Assembly (NCBI GenBank): GCA_000635495.1
Contig: JFLW01000003.1
Span: forward strand, 124,001 to 188,000
Length of the DNA stretch: 64,000 bases
Direction of reading: 5' to 3'
DNA from: Prochlorococcus sp. scB243_495K23
Lineage (GTDB): Bacteria; Cyanobacteriota; Cyanobacteriia; PCC-6307; Cyanobiaceae
Both the position numbers and the translations under genes were made by a program. The notes under the pieces were generated by a model, which saw nothing but the letters and a program-made list of their open reading frames with translations, was not told where the DNA came from and ran no database searches. This document shows, piece by piece, positions 1 through 9,733 of this stretch. How positions within the stretch are numbered: the first letter of the stretch is position 1; each line of letters starts with the position of its first letter.

Positions 1-116
1 AACTAGCTGAGGATTTTGCAATGCTTTCTAAAGAAGCTATAGTCTGGCTTCCTGATTCAGAATACAAAAGAGCTTTAATGGCTCTTCCAGAATTTGTTCT
101 AAGCCGTATTTATTAG
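1..116 (+). CDS. C-terminal end of an unidentified protein (truncated by window start)
   Basis: An open frame enters from the left edge (first complete codon at base 3) and stops at TAG 114-116, giving 37 residues that end in LPEFVLSRIY. The composition is that of a normal soluble protein, with a charged then hydrophobic C-terminus. It is oriented with acs, whose start lies 94 bases downstream, but the AT-rich gap makes co-transcription uncertain. I do not recognise the family from this fragment, so no function is proposed. Confidence 0.6.
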   Translation, partial: LAEDFAMLSKEAIVWLPDSEYKRALMALPEFVLSRIY

Positions 117-210
117 ATCTATTAGAAATAAATCTTTGAGCTAAATTAATATTAAAATTTTTGAAAACCCTAATTTTTTCGACTAAATTTATTAAGCATA
201 GATTTATTTA

Positions 211-2193
211 ATGTCATTAGATAAAAAAAATTCAATCAATAACATACTTGAAGAAAAGAGAATTTTCTCTCCATCAAAAAAATTTGCAGAAAACTCAAAT
301 ATTAGTACTCAAGAAGAATTACTTAATCTAAAAGAACAAGCATCAGATAATCCTATTCAATTTTGGGAATCTTTTGCAAAATCTGAATTAGATTGGTTTG
401 AGCCATTTCAAACCGTATTAGATAAAGAAAATGCGCCCTTTTTTAAATGGTTCAAAGAAGGGAAACTCAATATTACATACAACTGCTTAGATAGACATAT
501 TAAGAGAGGACTTGGAGAAAAGACTGCACTTATATGGGAAGGCGAACCCGGAGATAGTAAAAAATATACCTACGAAGAACTTCTGAAAGAGGTATGTAAA
601 GCAGCTAATGCATTAAAAGCAATTGGTGTAAAAAAAGGAGATTTGGTATGTATTTATATGCCGATGATTCCTGAAGCAATGTTCGCGATGTTAGCTTGTG
701 CAAGAATTGGCGCGCCTCATTCAGTTGTCTTTGGAGGATTTTCTTCAGAAGCTCTAAAAGATAGGTTAATTGATGGGAACGCCAGATTTGTTGTTACTGC
801 TGATGGTGGCTTTAGAAAAGATAAGGTTATTGAACTTAAGAAAGCAGTTGATGCGGCCATTGAAAGTGGGGCAGATAAAGTTGTTGAAAAAGTAGTTGTT
901 GTTCAACGATCCCAAAAAAATATTTTGATGGTTGATGATAGAGATTTTTGGTGGCACGAATTGTTAAAAGATCAAAAAGATCATTGTGAACCAGAAATAA
1001 TGAATAGCGAAGATAGACTTTTTATTCTTTATACTTCAGGCTCTACTGGAAAGCCCAAAGGTGTAGTTCACACTACAGGTGGTTACAATCTTTGGTCCCA
1101 TTTGACATTCAAATGGATTTTTGATTTAAAAGATGACGATATTTACTGGTGTACTGCTGATGTTGGTTGGATTACAGGTCATAGTTACATAGTTTATGGC
1201 CCTTTATCTAATGGTGCTACAACCTTAATGTATGAGGGAGTGCCAAGACCCTCAAATTTAGGGGCTTTTTGGGAAATTGTTCAAAAATATAAGGTTTCTA
1301 TTTTTTATACTGCACCAACTGCAATAAGAGCATTTATGAAGTCTGGGCGTGAAATCCCTGATAAATATAATTTGGAAAGTCTTAGACTTTTGGGCACAGT
1401 TGGTGAGCCAATTAATCCTGAAGCATGGATGTGGTACAGGGATGTTATTGGTAAAGATAGATGTCCTATTGTTGATACTTGGTGGCAAACTGAGACTGGT
1501 GGTGTGATGATAAGTCCCTTGCCTGGAGTCGTTGCTACAAAGCCAGGTTCAGCTACTTTCCCTCTGCCAGGAATCGAAGTTGAAATTGTCGATAAGAATG
1601 GAGATAAGGTTAAGGAGAACGAGGGTGGCTATTTAATTGTAAAGAAACCTTGGCCAGGAATGATGCGAACAATTCACGGAAACTCAAAGAGATATTTGGA
1701 GAGTTATTGGGAATATATTTCCTTTAAAGGAGAAAAAAATGTTTATTTTGCTGGAGATGGAGCACGCATTGATGAAGATGGATATATATGGATTATGGGA
1801 AGAGTTGATGATGTCATAAGTGTTTCAGGACATCGGTTAGGAACAATGGAAATAGAATCTGCTTTGGTAAGTCATAAATCAGTTGCAGAGTCCGCAGTCG
1901 TTGGCAAAAAAGATGATTTAAAAGGTGAAGTTATAGTTGCTTTTGTATCTCTAGAGAAAGACGTGAACAGTTCTTCAGAATTAGTAGAGGATCTTAAGAA
2001 ACATGTTGTTAATGAAATTGGAATTATCGCAAAGCCTGAAAAGATTATAATTTCTGACTCTCTTCCGAAAACACGTAGTGGAAAAATTATGAGGCGTATT
2101 TTAAGATCGTTAGCTGCTGGAGAAAATATTAGCGGTGATATAAGCACTCTTGAAGATAGTTCTGTTTTGGAAAAGCTGAAAGAATTATCCTAA
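211..2193 (+). CDS. acs: Acetyl-CoA synthetase (AMP-forming)
   Basis: Converts acetate, ATP and CoA to acetyl-CoA, AMP and pyrophosphate in the cytoplasm. At 660 residues it has the usual Acs length and the full ANL-superfamily layout: an N-terminal acetyl-CoA synthetase region, the phosphate-binding loop [11 protein letters not shown] at residues 274-284, [10 protein letters not shown] near 425-434, and the C-terminal domain ending in [11 protein letters not shown], where K625 is the conserved catalytic lysine that is acetylation-controlled in other bacteria. The ATG start is followed by normal Acs N-terminal sequence. The stop overlaps the stop of the convergent DUF1350 gene by a few bases. 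Family assignment is very secure; whether it scavenges internal or external acetate is not visible here. Confidence 0.97.
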   Translation: MSLDKKNSINNILEEKRIFSPSKKFAENSNISTQEELLNLKEQASDNPIQFWESFAKSELDWFEPFQTVLDKENAPFFKWFKEGKLNITYNCLDRHIKRGLGEKTALIWEGEPGDSKKYTYEELLKEVCKAANALKAIGVKKGDLVCIYMPMIPEAMFAMLACARIGAPHSVVFGGFSSEALKDRLIDGNARFVVTADGGFRKDKVIELKKAVDAAIESGADKVVEKVVVVQRSQKNILMVDDRDFWWHELLKDQKDHCEPEIMNSEDRLFILYTSGSTGKPKGVVHTTGGYNLWSHLTFKWIFDLKDDDIYWCTADVGWITGHSYIVYGPLSNGATTLMYEGVPRPSNLGAFWEIVQKYKVSIFYTAPTAIRAFMKSGREIPDKYNLESLRLLGTVGEPINPEAWMWYRDVIGKDRCPIVDTWWQTETGGVMISPLPGVVATKPGSATFPLPGIEVEIVDKNGDKVKENEGGYLIVKKPWPGMMRTIHGNSKRYLESYWEYISFKGEKNVYFAGDGARIDEDGYIWIMGRVDDVISVSGHRLGTMEIESALVSHKSVAESAVVGKKDDLKGEVIVAFVSLEKDVNSSSELVEDLKKHVVNEIGIIAKPEKIIISDSLPKTRSGKIMRRILRSLAAGENISGDISTLEDSSVLEKLKELS

Positions 2194-2912
2194 TCAGATT
2201 CATCAATTAGATTGGAAATTTTTTTTATAGTATTTCTTTTGAATTCATCATCGGCCCAGTCTCCTAAAAAATTTTCTCTTAGTCCTGCGCTCGCAATTAT
2301 AGTGTGTGTACCTTTTAACATAACCCCCTTAGAATTATCTTCTTTTCTTGCTTTCAGGCAAGAAAATAATTTATCTGTTTGATCTAATTCATCTGATTTG
2401 AATTTTATTAGGAAGTTATTTTTTTGATTATATGTTTTTTCAATTAATCGCAAAGTTCTTTCAGGGCTTGGGCTGAATTCACTATTAAATTCTAATTTTT
2501 GAGAAATTTGTTTCAATAATGGAATAGATTTGTTAGCACTGAAGTTATTAAAACTTATTGATATGAATTTTTCACAATTTCTTCCACCATCAGGGGAAAT
2601 TAGATGAAGTTTGCAGCCTAGGCTATGACCAATTCTTATTGAAGGAATTGATGTTCCTATTCTTTTTAATAATGATATTCGACAATTTTTGAAATCCCTC
2701 CATGCTTTAATAGCAAGTTGTTGGTGATCAAATTGTGGAGTGTATTTATATGCATGTACTGCATAGTTTTTTTTAATTAAACTCTCTATGAATCTTTTAT
2801 AAGTTAAATCTGGTTTAGAAGCTAGATAACTTCCACCAATAAATTCAACAATTTTTTTAGGATTTGAAGGCCAATAACAGAAATTGTTAAATTGAAATTT
2901 TTTAAAAGTCAT
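2190..2912 (-). CDS. DUF1350 family protein (alpha/beta-hydrolase-like)
   Basis: A 240-residue protein with the hallmarks of the cyanobacterial/plant DUF1350 family: [20 protein letters not shown] near residues 24-43, an [11 protein letters not shown] segment, and the nucleophile-elbow-like GHSLGCKLH around residues 96-104, which suggests an alpha/beta-hydrolase fold. No biochemical function is established for the family. It is convergent with acs (stops overlap) and divergent from the exonuclease gene, with about 116 bases between the two starts to hold both promoters. No signal peptide or membrane segment is obvious, so it is probably soluble. Confidence 0.85.
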   Translation of the reverse strand: MTFKKFQFNNFCYWPSNPKKIVEFIGGSYLASKPDLTYKRFIESLIKKNYAVHAYKYTPQFDHQQLAIKAWRDFKNCRISLLKRIGTSIPSIRIGHSLGCKLHLISPDGGRNCEKFISISFNNFSANKSIPLLKQISQKLEFNSEFSPSPERTLRLIEKTYNQKNNFLIKFKSDELDQTDKLFSCLKARKEDNSKGVMLKGTHTIIASAGLRENFLGDWADDEFKRNTIKKISNLIDESD

Positions 2913-3028
2913 ATTTAATATACTAAAAATGTTTCAAAAAATATTTTCTAGCCTGTTTTTTAATTTATATTAATTTAAAAGAAATATTTATTAAATGCGT
3001 CAAGATAAATGAAAGTATTTTGAGTTAA

Positions 3029-3808
3029 TTGGAACTATTTAACAAAAAAGAATTAAATCAATTGGATTTTCTTCATGATCAAATTAACACCAATCCCTCT
3101 GAAGAGAGAGTAACGAATAAAAATAAAAAAATTGAAAAAATTTTAATTCTTGATACTGAAACAACAGGTTTAGACGAAAATAAAGATGAAGTGATAGAAA
3201 TAGGATGTATCTTATTTGATGTATCTTTTAAATGTGTACTTTCACAAGTTTCTTTTTTATTTCCAGTTAATAATAATGAAGCCGAACATGTAAATGGTAT
3301 TTCTGCAGAAGTAACTAATATCTCTCAACCATGGGAAGATGGATTGAATCTCTTTCTAAAACTTGTTGATTCTTCAGATTTCATCGTTGCTCATAATGTG
3401 GAGTTTGATAAGAAATGGTTTGGAAAAGGAAGATTGCCTAAGCTTAATAAGAAATGGATATGTAGTTTAGAGGATATTAATTGGTCTTTTCAAAAATCAC
3501 TAAAAACAAGACCTTCAGTAACTGATCTAGCCTTATCTTTTTCAATACCAGTTTGGAATTTACATAGAGCTTTATCTGATTGCTTTTATTTATCTGAGGT
3601 CTTCAAAAAATGCGACAACTTAGAGGAACTTTTACTTAAAGCTACTGAACCGAGGTTTTTATACAAGGCTTTGGTTAGTTATGAAGATAGGTCTTTAGCT
3701 AAAAATGCTGGGTTCAGATGGAATAGTCCTGTGCAAGGAGCTTGGTCAAGAAAATTAACTACTGATGAGGCAAAAAATCTTAATTTTAGAGTTGAGATTT
3801 TGAATTAA
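3029..3808 (+). CDS. DEDDh 3'-5' exonuclease (DNA polymerase III epsilon-like)
   Basis: RNase T/DnaQ-fold exonuclease. The five DEDDh residues can be placed: D42 and E44 in LDTETTG, D127 in HNVEFDKKWF, H179 and D184 in HRALSDC. It is not the replicative DnaQ by context; it stands alone between two minus-strand genes. Residues about 216-257 form a second small module (KNAGFRWN...GAWSRKLT) resembling the DUF5710-type pattern of a lysine/aromatic-rich 'aged residue' motif, often attached to DNA-processing enzymes; this second assignment is tentative. The start is TTG at 3029, directly after an in-frame TAA, so no longer version exists; no clear ribosome binding site precedes it. Likely role: trimming 3' ends during repair or processing nucleic acid. 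Confidence 0.85.
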   Translation: MELFNKKELNQLDFLHDQINTNPSEERVTNKNKKIEKILILDTETTGLDENKDEVIEIGCILFDVSFKCVLSQVSFLFPVNNNEAEHVNGISAEVTNISQPWEDGLNLFLKLVDSSDFIVAHNVEFDKKWFGKGRLPKLNKKWICSLEDINWSFQKSLKTRPSVTDLALSFSIPVWNLHRALSDCFYLSEVFKKCDNLEELLLKATEPRFLYKALVSYEDRSLAKNAGFRWNSPVQGAWSRKLTTDEAKNLNFRVEILN

Positions 3809-3826
3809 TATTTATTTAATTTTTGA

Positions 3827-4261
3827 CTAAGAAAATATTAAGTGCATCTTACAAGGCATCCATTTATTACCCATTTTATGTGCTCCAATACATCCGTATT
3901 TTGGAGCAGCCTTTTCAGCTTCTAGTTTAGTGTTAAATAGATCTGACATCATATTTTCCTTATTTGGATTTGATATTTGTTTGGAATGATTATGATGATT
4001 TTTATGAGAATTAGGAGAATACTCCCATATCCCCATAGTAGTAAAACCGGCAGAGATAATTCCCATCCCGACAACTGATAAATTTACTATTCCCATTGCG
4101 ACTGCACCAAAAGAAAATACACCCATTGGAACTACCCCTATACTTATTACTCCCATTGGCACTATTCCTATTGAAACTATACCAAGAGGTGCTATTCCAA
4201 AAGCAATTTTTTTTGGTTTTGTACCGCAATGTTGATTCTCTTTACTTTTATTAATTCCCAA
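3827..4261 (-). CDS. Glycine-pentad repeat protein with C-terminal DUF3721 domain
   Basis: 144 residues in two clear parts. Residues 22-77 repeat every five positions as G-hydrophobic-x-x-hydrophobic (GIAPL, GIVSI, GIVPM, GVISI, GVVPM, GVFSF, GAVAM and so on), with glycine at 22, 27, 32, 37, 42, 47, 52, 57, 67, 72 and 77 and serine at 62. A polar His-rich linker (HKNHHNHSK) follows, then a DUF3721 segment (about 106-141; EAEKAAPKYGC...MGNKWMPCKMH) with two cysteines. DUF3721 is known mainly from marine cyanobacteria and has no function assigned. The repeat is hydrophobic enough to be membrane-embedded or to form a regular beta-helix; that is inference. Convergent with the upstream exonuclease and divergent from hisS. 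Confidence 0.8.
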   Translation of the reverse strand: MGINKSKENQHCGTKPKKIAFGIAPLGIVSIGIVPMGVISIGVVPMGVFSFGAVAMGIVNLSVVGMGIISAGFTTMGIWEYSPNSHKNHHNHSKQISNPNKENMMSDLFNTKLEAEKAAPKYGCIGAHKMGNKWMPCKMHLIFS

Positions 4262-4359
4262 TAGTTTTTCTAAATGTTAAATTAAAATTGTCTCACAAAA
4301 TAACCAATCAAAGATTAATTTCTAGATGAATTAAAAATTTTGAATTATTTTTTAGAACT

Positions 4360-5640
4360 TTGAATAACTTAAAAAACCTAAGAGGAACAGTAGACCTATT
4401 TCCTGAACAATTAATAAAGTGGCAAAACGTTGAAAAAATTTTATTAGAGCAGCTTTCTAGAGCATCCATCAAAGAAATAAGAACACCAATATTGGAAATG
4501 ACCGAATTATTTATAAGAGGAATTGGTGAAGGAACAGATGTTGTCAATAAGGAAATGTATACATTTCTTGATAGGGGGGAGAGGTCTTGCACTCTGAGAC
4601 CTGAAGGAACAGCCTCAGTCGCACGAGCGTTAATACAAAACGGAATATCTTCTAATCCTCTTCAAAAACTTTGGTACATGGGTCCTATGTTTCGATACGA
4701 AAGACCTCAAGCAGGCAGGCAAAGACAGTTTCATCAATTAGGTGTTGAGTTTATAGGACATGATTCAGTTAGAAGTGATGTTGAAATTATTGCTTTAGCT
4801 TGGGATATATTAGGCAAATTAGGAATAAAAGAACTCAATCTTGAAATAAATACGTTAGGTGATACTAATGACAGATCAAATTTTCAAAAATCTTTTTTAA
4901 AATGGTTAGAAACAAATAAAGATTCTCTAGATTTAGATTCTCAGAATAGAATTTCTAAAAACCCTTTGAGGATTTTGGACTCAAAGAATATTCAAACTAA
5001 AAAAGTTCTTGAAAATGCACCAAGATTATTTAATTTTTTATCTGAAAAAAGTCATAACAGATATTTAGACTTAAAAAGACAATTAGAGGTTTTAAAAATA
5101 CCTTATGTAGAAAATTTTAATCTTGTAAGAGGTTTAGATTACTACACTCATACAGCTTTTGAAATTACTAGTGGGGCTTTGGGCTCCCAAGCTACAGTTT
5201 GCGGAGGAGGGAGATACGACGATTTAATAAAACAAATGGGAGGGCCAAATACTCCTGCAATTGGTTTCGCTATTGGTTTAGAAAGATTAATTTTACTCGC
5301 AGGAAAAGAGCTTGAAATTCCAAGAAATACTGATATCTATATCATTAATCAAGGCTTAGTTGCTGAATCATTAGCAATGGATTTATCTAGAAAATTAAGA
5401 AATTACGATTTGTTAGTTGAGTTAGATTTAAGCGGAGCCTCATTTTCTAAGCAATTTAAAAAGGCAAATAAACTTAAATCTAAAAGTATTATTGTTATTG
5501 GTGATGATGAGGCAGTTAATGGGGAATTTATTATAAGGCTCTTTGATCAATCAGGTAATGGGAATAAAGAGGAGGTTATATCTTTTGAGAATGATATTAA
5601 ATTAGAAAATTGGATAAACAATAACTTACTTGTAAAGTGA
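4360..5640 (+). CDS. hisS: Histidyl-tRNA synthetase
   Basis: Charges tRNA-His. The 426-residue protein has class II motif 1 (RTPILEMTELF, 41-51), motif 2 (MFRYERPQAGRQRQFHQLG, 110-128), the HisRS-specific LVRGLDYYTHTAFE (about 256-269), and motif 3 (AIGFAIGLERL), followed by an anticodon-binding domain. Length is typical. The start is TTG at 4360; it gives the expected N-terminus NLRGTVDLFPEQ. The next small gene begins inside the stop (ATGA overlap at 5637-5640), suggesting translational coupling. Confidence 0.97.
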   Translation: MNNLKNLRGTVDLFPEQLIKWQNVEKILLEQLSRASIKEIRTPILEMTELFIRGIGEGTDVVNKEMYTFLDRGERSCTLRPEGTASVARALIQNGISSNPLQKLWYMGPMFRYERPQAGRQRQFHQLGVEFIGHDSVRSDVEIIALAWDILGKLGIKELNLEINTLGDTNDRSNFQKSFLKWLETNKDSLDLDSQNRISKNPLRILDSKNIQTKKVLENAPRLFNFLSEKSHNRYLDLKRQLEVLKIPYVENFNLVRGLDYYTHTAFEITSGALGSQATVCGGGRYDDLIKQMGGPNTPAIGFAIGLERLILLAGKELEIPRNTDIYIINQGLVAESLAMDLSRKLRNYDLLVELDLSGASFSKQFKKANKLKSKSIIVIGDDEAVNGEFIIRLFDQSGNGNKEEVISFENDIKLENWINNNLLVK

Positions 5641-5930
5641 TGTTCTTGAAGATAGTGATAATTTTTCTTTTTAAAATTATTTTTTTTAATTTTAGGAATT
5701 TTCTTAAATTAAATAGAAAACAAAAAGTTTTTAATTCTAAAAAAATAACAACTTTCAATAAAAAGAATCTTAATAATTGGATGAATTTAACTAAAAAAGA
5801 AAGATATAACTTAACAAAACAAGATTCTCTTAACTACATGGATAAAAGAAAACTTTTATTAGACGAAATTAGAAATGAATACAAGAAAATATCTAGAAAA
5901 AATTCTGAGGGGAACATTAAGAAAAAATAA
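5637..5930 (+). CDS. Small membrane-anchored protein, unknown function
   Basis: 97 residues with an N-terminal hydrophobic stretch (about residues 3-21, LKIVIIFLFKIIFF) followed by a very basic, lysine-rich tail (many KK, KR, and a predicted helical segment MDKRKLLLDEIRNEYKK). It starts with ATG overlapping the hisS TGA, so it is probably translated by coupling from hisS. One helix with a positive cytoplasmic tail is what the sequence shows. I do not recognise a family. Confidence 0.65.
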   Translation: MMFLKIVIIFLFKIIFFNFRNFLKLNRKQKVFNSKKITTFNKKNLNNWMNLTKKERYNLTKQDSLNYMDKRKLLLDEIRNEYKKISRKNSEGNIKKK

Positions 5931-5932
5931 TT

Positions 5933-6232
5933 ATGGAAAATTACTGGACTTCTAATAAATCTATAAATGGATTAAGACATTTTGTTTTAGTTAATGAGAC
6001 TAAAGAAAAAGGAAATATTAGTTTTTTAATGGTTTCAGTCCTTGATTCTGAAATTAACTTAAAAACTACTTATGAAGAATTAATAAATAGTGGAAATTGG
6101 CAGAAGGGTTGGATCAATCTTTCAAAGCATCAATCGATTACAGAAGAATACGTTAACTATAAATCCATTAATAAAGAAAAGGGTATCGATGAGATATTCA
6201 TTAATGAAGATTCTTTATTTAATATTTCTTAA
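5933..6232 (+). CDS. Small conserved-type hypothetical protein
   Basis: 99 residues, soluble, no signal peptide or transmembrane segment. It begins two bases after the preceding stop, so hisS, the 97-residue gene and this one form a compact unit. The sequence mixes beta-like hydrophobic strands (RHFVLVNETKEKGNISFLMV) with a tryptophan-containing segment (SGNWQKGWINLSKHQ). It resembles the short hypothetical proteins shared by Prochlorococcus and marine Synechococcus (possibly the TIGR03894 type), but I cannot confirm that. No function is proposed. Confidence 0.65.
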   Translation: MENYWTSNKSINGLRHFVLVNETKEKGNISFLMVSVLDSEINLKTTYEELINSGNWQKGWINLSKHQSITEEYVNYKSINKEKGIDEIFINEDSLFNIS

Positions 6233-6368
6233 TTTGATATAAATCTTTCAAATCTCTTTTCTTTGTTAATACTAGGTTTTTTGTGACTTAATAATTATTT
6301 AAAAGTTTTACCCCTTTCAAAAAAATAAAATTAACGTTATCAAGGGTTAATTATATTTACTTAATTCA

Positions 6369-6602
6369 ATGTTAGGGGATATGTGGAGCTCATCTGAGTT
6401 GACCTCTGAAAAACTGGGAATAACTGAAATTAAACTTTCTTTTTTACGTGAAAATGGAATACTCAAGCCTGGGATTCATTGGAAAAGCTCTCCACTCGGT
6501 CAGAAAAAACCTTGGAAACCCAAAGCGCTTTACAATGTAAAAATGTGCAGAGAAATAATTAATAAATTTTATTCTGAAGAAAACTATAATATCGCAGCCT
6601 AA
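6369..6602 (+). CDS. Small excisionase/MerR-like DNA-binding candidate
   Basis: 77 residues with a pattern reminiscent of short winged-helix proteins: a helix-turn-helix-like start (SSELTSEKLGITEIKLSFLRENGIL) then a basic wing (HWKSSPLGQKKPWKPKALYNV) and a C-terminal helix (KMCREIINKFY). Similar short proteins are common in Prochlorococcus and have no established role. The DNA-binding reading is inference from the pattern. The ATG at 6369 follows a 136-base intergenic region; a second in-frame ATG (residue 5) is equally possible. Confidence 0.6.
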   Translation: MLGDMWSSSELTSEKLGITEIKLSFLRENGILKPGIHWKSSPLGQKKPWKPKALYNVKMCREIINKFYSEENYNIAA

Positions 6603-6646
6603 AAAATGATACTATCCTGATTAATTTGGGAAAATATATAAAATAT

Positions 6647-6823
6647 TCATTCGATTAGATTCTCATCCTTACACTCAATAAGAGTGTTTTGCAAAGTTGG
6701 ATATAAGTTAATCATATTTATATATTGTTTCGATTTTCTGTAAGATTTTGCTGCCTTTTTGTAATGAACTTCAGATTTCATTTCTAGTGAAAATTTTCTA
6801 GAAGACTCTTGAGAAGTAGTCAT
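6647..6823 (-). CDS. Small basic protein, 58 residues, unknown function
   Basis: Reading the minus strand from ATG at 6823 gives 58 codons ending in TGA at 6647. The protein starts MTTSQESSRKFSLEMKSEVH and is rich in Lys, Ser and Tyr (HYKKAAKSYRKSKQYINM) before a short acidic tail (ECKDENLIE). Amino-acid usage looks like a real protein rather than antisense noise, and the reading frame fills a region that otherwise has no gene. It is convergent with the 77-residue gene and divergent from pcb. It is below common ORF-length thresholds and easily missed. Confidence 0.55.
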   Translation of the reverse strand: MTTSQESSRKFSLEMKSEVHYKKAAKSYRKSKQYINMINLYPTLQNTLIECKDENLIE

Positions 6824-7153
6824 AATATTAGATGTCTTATCCCATATTTAATAATTGTTTGAAAATGAGGCAATAACCTCCATGGTGTAATGAAACAAAA
6901 CATCGTTTAATGTCAGCAAAATGAAATTTTTTTGACTTATTTGAATTTAAAAATTCTGGTTTATTTGATAGAACTTATATCTCTGAGAATAATTTTTCTT
7001 CATTAAATCTACATTCTTTACTCTTGTCTTGCCCTACGAATAATTTTTGTTTAGTAATAGTTAGGATTAATAACCTTTACAATTTTGTTATGAATTCAAC
7101 TGTTTGGTGAAATATAAAGTATTCTCAAAACGTTTAAGCTAATCAATTCCTAA
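6824..7153. other. Long intergenic region upstream of pcb
   Basis: About 330 bases without a convincing ORF. It must hold the pcb promoter and, from its length, probably a 5' leader. Visible elements are AT-rich stretches and a short GAGG/CCTC hairpin near 6868-6885. I see no match to a riboswitch or small-RNA family that I know. The minus-strand 58-residue gene would also take its promoter from here. Confidence 0.4.
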
Positions 7154-8212
7154 ATGCAAACCTATGGAAATCCAGATACTACCTATGGATGGTGGGCTGG
7201 TAATTCAGGTGTAGCAAATCGCTCAGGAAAATTCATTGCTGCTCATGTAGCTCATGCAGGATTAATTGTTTTCTGGGCGGGTGCCTTCACCCTTTTTGAA
7301 CTTTCACGATTTGACCCAAGCGTCCCAATGGGTCATCAACCTCTAATCGTTCTTCCTCACTTAGCAACTCTTGGAATAGGGTTTGACGCTAATGGTGTTG
7401 CGATGGGAGATACTAAACCTGTTCTAGCGATAGCAATAGTTCACTTAGTTTCTTCTATGGTTTTAGCCGCCGGAGGACTTTTACACTCTTTACTTCTTCC
7501 TGGAAATCTAGAAGATTCTGATGTAGCAAGAGCTAGAAAATTCAATATTGAATGGGATAATCCAGACAAATTGACATTTATTCTTGGTCACCATCTAATT
7601 ATTCTTGGTTTCGCAGTTATTGCTTTTGTCGAATGGGCAAGAGTGCATGGAATTTATGATCCAGCTATTGGTTCTGTAAGACAGGTTGAGTATGAGTTAA
7701 ATTTGGCCAAAATTTGGAATCACCAAACAGACTTTTTGACTATTGATAGCCTTGAAGAAGTTATGGGAGGTCATGCTTTCCTTGCTTTCGTTGAGATTAC
7801 TGGTGGTGCTTGGCATATTGCTACTAAGCAAGTTGGTGAATATACCAAATTCAAAGGTAAAGGACTTCTCTCTGCAGAAGCTGTTCTCTCATGGTCACTA
7901 GCTGGCATAGGCTGGATGGCTATTATTGCAGCTTTCTGGAGTGCAGCTAACACAACGGTTTATCCAACTGAATTCTTTGGTGAACCACTTGAATTGAAGT
8001 TTAGTATTTCGCCTTATTGGGTAGATACAGTTGATCTCCCTGATGGTGAGTACACTTCAAGGGCATGGTTAGCTAATGTTCATTACTATTTTGGATTCTT
8101 CTTTATTCAAGGTCATCTATGGCACGCTTTAAGAGCACTAGGCTTTGATTTCAAGAGAGTTACAAATGCTATCAGTAATATTGATAGTGCAACAGTTACT
8201 CTTAAAGATTAA
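7154..8212 (+). CDS. pcbA: Prochlorophyte chlorophyll-binding antenna protein Pcb
   Basis: Six-helix chlorophyll-binding membrane protein of the IsiA/CP43 family that binds divinyl chlorophyll a/b around the photosystems in Prochlorococcus. The 352 residues show family hallmarks: the N-terminus [74 protein letters not shown] and the C-terminal [14 protein letters not shown]. The many histidines in membrane segments are the likely chlorophyll ligands. It lacks the large lumenal loop E of CP43, as expected. It sits alone with a long upstream region and a strong downstream terminator, consistent with a highly expressed monocistronic gene. Only one pcb is in the window, so the A designation is provisional. 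Confidence 0.95.
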   Translation: MQTYGNPDTTYGWWAGNSGVANRSGKFIAAHVAHAGLIVFWAGAFTLFELSRFDPSVPMGHQPLIVLPHLATLGIGFDANGVAMGDTKPVLAIAIVHLVSSMVLAAGGLLHSLLLPGNLEDSDVARARKFNIEWDNPDKLTFILGHHLIILGFAVIAFVEWARVHGIYDPAIGSVRQVEYELNLAKIWNHQTDFLTIDSLEEVMGGHAFLAFVEITGGAWHIATKQVGEYTKFKGKGLLSAEAVLSWSLAGIGWMAIIAAFWSAANTTVYPTEFFGEPLELKFSISPYWVDTVDLPDGEYTSRAWLANVHYYFGFFFIQGHLWHALRALGFDFKRVTNAISNIDSATVTLKD

Positions 8213-8236
8213 TTTTCAAATTTTCTTACCAATATC

Positions 8237-8265
8237 AAAAGGCTCCTCTTATCGGAGCCTTTTTT
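8237..8265 (+). terminator. Rho-independent terminator of pcb
   Basis: A stem AAGGCTCC (8239-8246) pairs with GGAGCCTT (8254-8261) across a 7-base loop, followed by a T run to 8265. It lies 25 bases after the pcb stop and is among the clearest intrinsic terminators in the window. Confidence 0.9.
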
Positions 8266-8305
8266 ATTTGAAAAATTTTGTTTATTAATTTAGATTTAGA
8301 ATTAT

Positions 8306-9694
8306 ATGTTTTTGAAATCATTGAATATTTTTTCGATACAGAATAAAGATATTTTTTCAAATTCTCTATTGATAAGTTTTTTTGGATTGTTAATTATATT
8401 TTTTTTGTTGATTTTTGGAAGGAAATTTAAACTAGCTGTTCAACTCGAGAGATTTGGATTGCCGATAGCAGTCATATCAGGAATTTTAGGTATATCTATA
8501 GGCCCATTTGGTGCGATACACTTTTTACCAAAAGAAACAATTAATGTTTGGAGTAATTTTCCTACTCCTCTTTTATCATTAGTCTTCGCAACTTTAATGA
8601 TGGGAAGACCTATACCGAATATAAATGGTTTAGTTAAACCGATTTTCAATCAATTTCTATTAGCTCTTTCACTAGGTTTCGGACAATTTTTTGTCGGCGG
8701 CCTTGTTGTTAAATATTTTCTGCCTCCATCTATGGACGCAAATCCTCTAATGGGTTGTTTAATAGAGGTAGGTTTTGAGGGCGGTCATGGAGCCGCATCA
8801 ATAATCGGTGAAAGTTTTAATAAACTAGGTTTCCCAAATGGTTTAGATCTTGGTTTGGCTATGGCAACAATGGGTCTTTTATCCTCTTCAATATTGGGTA
8901 GTATATTTATCTTTATTGGTAGAACTTTAGGCCTATCAGATACTGAGGAAATTCTTGAACAGAAAGATACTTTAAATGGAAAAAATAAGATTAGAATTTT
9001 TGCAGATTTTAGAATTTTTATAATAAATCTTGGATTCTCTGGTTTGGCAATTTCTTTTGGTGTTTTGCTTCTTAAATTTTTAAGGTATATTTCAAGTTCT
9101 TTTGGTGATTTTTCGAAGGAAATTATTTTTTCACTACCAGTATTTCCTTTTATCCTTATAGGTTCGCTCCTTATAAGATATATTTTAGAAAAAACCAAAA
9201 ATACAGAATTTATTTCAAATATTCTGCAAAGGGAGATTGGTATTTTATCAACAGACTTATTGATTTTTACAGCTATGGCGAGTTTAGATATTGCAGTTGT
9301 TTTTGATAATTGGATACTTATTTTGGTATTTACTATTTTCGGTTTATTTTGGAATTTAATCTGCATTGCTTATTTCGCATACTTTATTTTTGATGATTAT
9401 TGGTTTGAAAAAAGTTTGATAGAATTTGGGAATTCAACTGGTGTAGTAGCTTCTGGGTTACTTCTTTTAAGGCTTGCAGATCCTAAAAATATTTCTAAGA
9501 CTTTACCAATTTTTACGTCAAAACAGCTATTTGCTCAATTAATTCTTTCTGGGGGACTATTCACAGTTCTTGCACCATTAATGATTTCTAAAATTGGGTT
9601 AGATTATTGGACAGAAATTTGTGCCTTAATTACATTCGTAATTCTTTCTATCGCATTGATTTTTAACAAAGTAGAGATGAAAAAGTTTCAATAA
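8306..9694 (+). CDS. gltS: GltS-type sodium/glutamate symporter family protein
   Basis: A 462-residue polytopic membrane protein with about 10-12 hydrophobic segments. It matches the GltS/ESS family through GISIGPFG near residue 68, the inward loop GFEGGHGAASIIGESF near 155-170 (equivalent to the family's GHGTAAA re-entrant loop) and the second half IEFGNSTGVVASGLLLLRL, the internal repeat expected for this fold. The N-terminus is ATG at 8306 after a short leader. Substrate cannot be read directly; glutamate is the family prototype, so transport of glutamate or a related anion is inference. Confidence 0.85.
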   Translation: MFLKSLNIFSIQNKDIFSNSLLISFFGLLIIFFLLIFGRKFKLAVQLERFGLPIAVISGILGISIGPFGAIHFLPKETINVWSNFPTPLLSLVFATLMMGRPIPNINGLVKPIFNQFLLALSLGFGQFFVGGLVVKYFLPPSMDANPLMGCLIEVGFEGGHGAASIIGESFNKLGFPNGLDLGLAMATMGLLSSSILGSIFIFIGRTLGLSDTEEILEQKDTLNGKNKIRIFADFRIFIINLGFSGLAISFGVLLLKFLRYISSSFGDFSKEIIFSLPVFPFILIGSLLIRYILEKTKNTEFISNILQREIGILSTDLLIFTAMASLDIAVVFDNWILILVFTIFGLFWNLICIAYFAYFIFDDYWFEKSLIEFGNSTGVVASGLLLLRLADPKNISKTLPIFTSKQLFAQLILSGGLFTVLAPLMISKIGLDYWTEICALITFVILSIALIFNKVEMKKFQ

Positions 9695-9733
9695 GAACTC
9701 TAGAATGGTAAAAAGCATAAATTTTTTATTTTA

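Noticed and set aside
8785-9366. 193-codon open frame on the minus strand inside gltS
   Set aside because: It lies wholly antisense to a strongly recognised transporter and has the Ile/Lys-rich composition typical of shadow frames in AT-rich genes.
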